A stretch of DNA of 10,337 bases from Anaerolinea sp. (GTDB lineage Bacteria; Chloroflexota; Anaerolineae; Anaerolineales; Anaerolineaceae): contig JAIWNK010000042.1 of the NCBI GenBank assembly GCA_020216845.1, positions 1 to 10,337 on the forward strand, given 5' to 3'. The notes below the pieces were generated by a model that did no database searches, had not been told where the DNA came from, and saw only the letters and a program-made list of their open reading frames with translations. The position numbers and the translations under genes are program-made. This document shows positions 7,144 through 10,337 of this stretch, one piece after another (the first letter of the stretch is position 1; the number at the start of each line of letters is the position of its first letter).

Positions 7144-7160
7144 GAAAGGAGAAAGCTGAG

Positions 7161-8726
7161 ATGAACGCCAAAAAGTTTGTTGTGTTGTTGTGGGTGGCCT
7201 TGTTGGTTGTAGGTTGTGCACCGAAGCCGACAACAGTTGTCGCAACGTATGAGGTGCAAAAAACCCAAGCTGTTGAATTTGCCCCTCAACCCATCTATGA
7301 GCGCCCTCAATCTGCTGCCGAGCCGATTAGCCGCAGTGTTCCACAGCCAACCGCGGCAGCGGTGGTTGCCCCGCGGGATGTGCAGTTTCAGGATGCCGGC
7401 GTCAATCCCTATGTGGATACCTATCGTGACCATCTTTCAACCTTTGCTCTGGATGTGGATACTGCTTCCTATACGGTCATGCGCAATTACATCACGCAGG
7501 GCAGTTTGCCGCCGTATGAGTCGGTGCGGGTCGAAGAATACATCAATTACTTTGCGCCGGGTTATGAACCAACCAACGACACCTTTGCCATCTATGCCGA
7601 TGGGGCGCCTTCGCCCTTCACGCGCGGCGAAATTTTGCTGCGCATTGGCATTCAGGGCTATGATGTGCCCGACCGTGAACGAAAGCCCGCCGCACTGACG
7701 TTTGTGATTGATAAATCCGGTTCGATGTCACAAGATGGACGCATGCAAATGGTCAAAGATGCCCTGTCTGCTCTGGTCGAGGGCATGGGCCCGGAAGATA
7801 CCATTGCGGTTGTGGCGTATGACACGCGTGCTTACACCGTCTTGGAGCCAACGCGGGCAACGAACTACAGTGAGATTATGAGGGTGATTAACCGTTTGCA
7901 GCCGGGCGGGACGACCAATGTTGATGAAGGGCTTCAGTTGGGCTATCAGCTGGCCATGCGTGGGTATATGCCGGGTGGCATTAACCGGGTGGTGTTGTGT
8001 TCCGATGGCGTTGCCAATACTGGTTTGGTGCAGCCGGAACAGATTTTGGCACAGGTGCAAGGCTACGTGGATGAGGGCATCACCTTGACGACGATCGGGG
8101 TGGGCATGGGCAATTACAACGATGAGCTGCTTGAAAAGTTGGCCGATCGCGGCGATGGTGTCTATTTCTATGTGGATAGCAACGAAGAAGCGCGGCGCGT
8201 CTTTGTGGACAACCTGACCTCAACTTTGCAGGTGATCGCGTTGGATGCCAAAGTGCAGGTGGATTTCAACCCAGAACTGGTTGAGGAATATCGCCTGGTG
8301 GGGTATGAAAACCGTGCTGTGGCTGATCAGGATTTTCGCAATGATGCCGTAGATGGTGGAGAACTGGGCGCCGGGCATACGGCAACGGCGCTGTATGTGT
8401 TGCGTCTTGTGCCCAACGCCGAGGGACGGATTGCAACCGTGCAATTGCGCTGGCAGGATCCAGACACCTATGAGGTGGTGGAGATTAACGGCAATGTCAA
8501 CACCTGGAATTTGGCCAAAGATTTCTACAGCACCGATGTCTACTTTCAACGAACCGTGATTGTGGCACAGTTTGCTGAGCTCTTGCGCCAAAGCCCTTAT
8601 GCTGGACGCACCTCGTTCGCCGATTTGTCGGAGATGGCGGATGATTTGTGCCGTCAGATGCCACGTGATCAGGATACGCAGGAATTGGCCGATTTGATTG
8701 CGCGTGCAGCCCGCCTGAGCCGTTGA
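7161..8726 (+). CDS. YfbK-like von Willebrand factor A domain lipoprotein
   Basis: 521 aa, with AGGAGA 8 nt before the ATG. Signal peptide MNAKKFVVLLWVALLVVGC with lipobox VVGC gives a lipoprotein anchored at Cys19, then a low-complexity tether to about residue 75. The VWA N-terminal domain (VWA_N) starts near 82 (NPYVDTYRDHLSTFALDVDTASY, then RVEEYINYF at 123-131). The VWA domain spans about 178-355 with a complete MIDAS: DKSGS (Asp184, Ser186, Ser188), Thr251/252 in GGTTNVDEGL, and Asp282 in CSDGVANTG. The C-terminal part (about 355-521) matches the DUF3520-type region of YfbK proteins. Family members are thought to bind protein partners through a metal ion; their partners are mostly unknown. 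Length and domain order are normal for the family. It sits 99 bp after the BMP-like gene and may be expressed separately. Confidence 0.92.
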   Translation: MNAKKFVVLLWVALLVVGCAPKPTTVVATYEVQKTQAVEFAPQPIYERPQSAAEPISRSVPQPTAAAVVAPRDVQFQDAGVNPYVDTYRDHLSTFALDVDTASYTVMRNYITQGSLPPYESVRVEEYINYFAPGYEPTNDTFAIYADGAPSPFTRGEILLRIGIQGYDVPDRERKPAALTFVIDKSGSMSQDGRMQMVKDALSALVEGMGPEDTIAVVAYDTRAYTVLEPTRATNYSEIMRVINRLQPGGTTNVDEGLQLGYQLAMRGYMPGGINRVVLCSDGVANTGLVQPEQILAQVQGYVDEGITLTTIGVGMGNYNDELLEKLADRGDGVYFYVDSNEEARRVFVDNLTSTLQVIALDAKVQVDFNPELVEEYRLVGYENRAVADQDFRNDAVDGGELGAGHTATALYVLRLVPNAEGRIATVQLRWQDPDTYEVVEINGNVNTWNLAKDFYSTDVYFQRTVIVAQFAELLRQSPYAGRTSFADLSEMADDLCRQMPRDQDTQELADLIARAARLSR

Positions 8727-8750
8727 CAGAATGACGCGCGCAAACCGTTA

Positions 8751-8780
8751 CAGCCCAATCAGCTTTTGATTGGGCTGTTT
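8751..8780 (+). terminator. Hairpin terminator after the VWA gene
   Basis: An 11-bp perfect stem (CAGCCCAATCA / TGATTGGGCTG, 8751-8761 and 8767-8777) with loop GCTTT, followed only by TTTGTG, so the U-tract is short. It lies 24 bp past the VWA stop and directly before the next promoter. Confidence 0.65.
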
Positions 8781-8781
8781 G

Positions 8782-8810
8782 TGCACATATTGGCAAAAAT
8801 CATCTATAAT
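8782..8810 (+). promoter_or_regulatory. Promoter of the HTH-kelch gene, probably leaderless
   Basis: TGCACA (8782-8787, 4 of 6) and a perfect TATAAT (8805-8810) with a 17-nt spacer. The ATG starts at 8818, 7 nt after the -10, so transcription should begin at or beside the A of ATG. No Shine-Dalgarno precedes it. Confidence 0.65.
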
Positions 8811-8817
8811 TGGGCTC

Positions 8818-10197
8818 ATGCGCCTGATTGAGGAATCGGATTTAAGCGAACGCGAGCAAGAGATCTTGAAATTGCTGGCAACGGGTGCAAGCAACAAAGA
8901 GATTGCTCAGCGCTTGTTCATCAGCCCCAACACGGTCAAGGTCCATCTGCGCAACATTTTTACCAAGATTGGAGCTGCTTCACGGACAGAGGCCGTGTTG
9001 TATGCGCTGCGGGTGGGATTGGTGACTCAAGTTGTTGATGAGGGGCAGGCCTCTGCTGAAACAGAGCAGCCTGAGACTTCGCCACAGTTAGAGGTGGAGG
9101 TTGTGCAACCTGAGCAGGCCCCTATGCAATTGGAGGGCATAACGCCGTCGGTGACGGTTGAACGGGCGCCCGGACGCAGGCGCACCGTTTGGGTTGCCCT
9201 GGGCGTCATCGTGCTGTTGGCCGTGACGGCGCTGGGCTGGTGGTGGCAGACGAGAAGCCTGGAGCGCACCCTTGTGCTGACACTGACGCCTACCCCGATG
9301 GTGTTGCCGCGCTGGCAACTTCAGCAAAGTTTGCCGGTCACGCTCTCCGCTCCGGCAGCAGTGGTGTATGAGCAGACGTTTTATTTTGTGACCGGGCAGG
9401 AAGACGGGGCGGCTTTGCGCTATCATCCCAAACAGAAAAGCTGGCAGGCCTTGGCGGTGAAACCAACACCGGTGCGCGATGCTGGGGCGGTGCTGATTGG
9501 TGAGCTGATTTATGTGCCCGGTGGCCGCCTGGCAGATGGACGGGCGACGGATCGCCTGGAGGTGTATAATCCGCGCCTCGATCGGTGGGAGCTGCGCGCC
9601 TCGTTGCCGTCGCCGCGCTGTGCCTATGCTTTGGCGGCGTTGGAAGGGCAATTGTATTTGTTCGGCGGCTGGGATGGCCGCGATTATGTGGCCGATGTGT
9701 TTATCTATGATCCGCAGACAGATGCCTGGCACACGGGGCAGCCGATGGCTGCAAGGCGCGGTTTTGCCGCTGCTGTGGCTGTGGGGGGAAAGATTTTGGT
9801 GTTGGGCGGCTGGGATGGCAAGACTGCGCTGGCAACGAACAGCGTTTATTTTCCGCAGCGCGATGAGAATGGCGAGAAGGCCTGGGAAGATCAGCTGCCG
9901 CTCCCTGAGGGACGCTATGGGCTTTCGGCGGCTTTTCTGACGGATGTGGTGTATGTGATTGGCGGAACGGATGGGCAGACGGAGCTTGCTCCATTGCGGT
10001 ATGATGCAGATGGCAATGCCTGGCTGCCGCTCGAGCTTCCGCCGCAGGATGTGGGGGTTCAGCCGGTGGTGTTGCCTTTGGGGACGCAGTTACATGTCTT
10101 CGGTGGGTTGCATGGCGGTGTTGGCACGGCGGAGTATTTGACCTATCAGGCATCGTATGTAATTGTGTTGCCGATATTGCAAAACAGCGGGCAGTGA
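8818..10197 (+). CDS. Transmembrane one-component regulator: LuxR-type HTH, TM helix, extracytoplasmic kelch propeller
   Basis: 459 aa from the ATG at 8818; an in-frame TTG at 8770 lies inside the terminator and is unlikely. Residues 7-66 are a LuxR/GerE-type DNA-binding domain (LSEREQEILKLLATGASNKE, then FISPNTVKVHLRNIFTKIGA), with no receiver domain. An acidic, Gln/Pro-rich linker (72-116) leads to basic GRRR, then a TM helix about 123-143 (VWVALGVIVLLAVTALGWWW). Residues 165-445 hold kelch-type blades: GG turns at 235-236, 283-284 (FGGWDG), 329-331 (LGGWDG), 382-383 (IGGTDG) and 429-430, alternating with YxPxxxxW motifs (RYHPKQKSW, VYNPRLDRW, IYDPQTDAW). By positive-inside logic the HTH is cytoplasmic and the propeller outside, a ToxR/CadC-like layout. 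The ligand and target genes are unknown. The gene follows the VWA lipoprotein, a possible partner (inference). Confidence 0.9.
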   Translation: MRLIEESDLSEREQEILKLLATGASNKEIAQRLFISPNTVKVHLRNIFTKIGAASRTEAVLYALRVGLVTQVVDEGQASAETEQPETSPQLEVEVVQPEQAPMQLEGITPSVTVERAPGRRRTVWVALGVIVLLAVTALGWWWQTRSLERTLVLTLTPTPMVLPRWQLQQSLPVTLSAPAAVVYEQTFYFVTGQEDGAALRYHPKQKSWQALAVKPTPVRDAGAVLIGELIYVPGGRLADGRATDRLEVYNPRLDRWELRASLPSPRCAYALAALEGQLYLFGGWDGRDYVADVFIYDPQTDAWHTGQPMAARRGFAAAVAVGGKILVLGGWDGKTALATNSVYFPQRDENGEKAWEDQLPLPEGRYGLSAAFLTDVVYVIGGTDGQTELAPLRYDADGNAWLPLELPPQDVGVQPVVLPLGTQLHVFGGLHGGVGTAEYLTYQASYVIVLPILQNSGQ

Positions 10198-10245
10198 GCC
10201 GGCGCGTCCCAAGTGGGCGGCGTGGAAGGATGGCAAGTTTACACT

Positions 10246-10272
10246 ATAGCACCCCTCGATGGGGCCGGAGAA
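10246..10272. repeat. Repeat copy 1 (27 bp)
   Basis: Starts 48 bp after the HTH-kelch stop codon. The 48 bp before it (10198-10245) hold no gene and no clear terminator that I can see. Confidence 0.9.
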
Positions 10273-10310
10273 GGTGGAGGGGAATCAAAAGAGCGGGCGA
10301 CCGGATTCGA

Positions 10311-10337
10311 ATAGCACCCCTCGATGGGGCCGGAGAA
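10311..10337. repeat. Repeat copy 2 (27 bp, truncated by the window edge)
   Basis: Identical to copy 1 over all visible bases. Its true right end is unknown because the sequence ends here. Confidence 0.9.

Larger units (their letters stand above)
10246..10337. CRISPR. Candidate first two repeats of a CRISPR array, cut by the window end
   Basis: Two identical 27-bp copies at 10246-10272 and 10311-10337, spaced 65 bp start to start, with 38 bp of non-repeated sequence between them. Each begins ATAGCACCCC, has the inner dyad CCCC-TCGAT-GGGG and ends CCGGAGAA. Identity stops immediately to the left of both copies; to the right it cannot be tested because copy two ends at the last base. Unit length and the short GC dyad fit CRISPR repeats, but two copies, no cas genes and no AT-rich leader leave this open. 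Other options are a dispersed palindromic repeat or a 65-bp tandem repeat. The transcribed direction is unknown. Confidence 0.45.

Noticed and set aside
8770..8817. In-frame TTG at 8770 as the start of the HTH-kelch gene
   Set aside because: It lies within the terminator stem and upstream of a perfect -10 box, and the added residues are not part of the HTH domain.
10237..10245. GTTTACACT as the first bases of a 36-nt CRISPR repeat
   Set aside because: The matching positions before copy 2 (10302-10310) read differently at every base, so the shared repeat begins at 10246.
10198..10245. A terminator or AT-rich CRISPR leader between the HTH-kelch gene and the repeats
   Set aside because: Only a weak CCC/GGG pairing without a T-tract is seen, and the stretch is GC-rich and 48 bp long.

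Overview
The window looks like chromosomal DNA of a Chloroflexota bacterium, most likely of the Anaerolineae. This is an inference from gene content and protein style: a free-standing MutL/GlmL-like ATPase, several exported proteins with Thr/Pro-rich stalks, a YfbK-type VWA lipoprotein, a moderately high GC content, and no phage or transposon genes. There are eight protein genes, densely packed, and no rRNA or tRNA.

Left block (1-3231, plus strand): a three-gene operon with gaps of about 32 bp. It holds a 5'-truncated MutL/GlmL-like ASKHA ATPase with a long C-terminal extension, a 349-aa protein with barrel-sandwich (lipoyl-like) hairpins and a KOW/SH3-like tail, and a two-TM protein that ends in a sortase-signal-like LSNTG/TM/Arg tail. 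A strong hairpin terminator (3197-3231) ends it and probably also serves the converging minus-strand genes.

Middle block (3250-5952, minus strand): a DUF389-family membrane protein carrying a Thr/Pro stalk and an SH3b domain, followed 36 bp later by a complete phosphoglucomutase/phosphomannomutase with all four catalytic motifs.

Right block (6048-10197, plus strand): three proteins of the cell surface. They are a small BMP/PnrA-like lipoprotein, a YfbK-like VWA lipoprotein with an intact MIDAS, and a 459-aa protein joining an N-terminal LuxR-type HTH, one TM helix and an extracytoplasmic kelch propeller. The last resembles a ToxR-style one-component regulator in layout. The first and last of these start 6-7 nt after good -10 boxes and lack Shine-Dalgarno sequences, so both are probably leaderless transcripts.

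Right edge (10246-10337): two identical 27-bp copies with a CCCC/GGGG inner dyad, separated by 38 nt of unique sequence. The second copy ends exactly at the last base. This looks like the first two repeats of a CRISPR array, or another dispersed repeat, cut off by the window or contig end. No cas gene is visible. It and the transmembrane HTH-kelch protein are the most interesting items.
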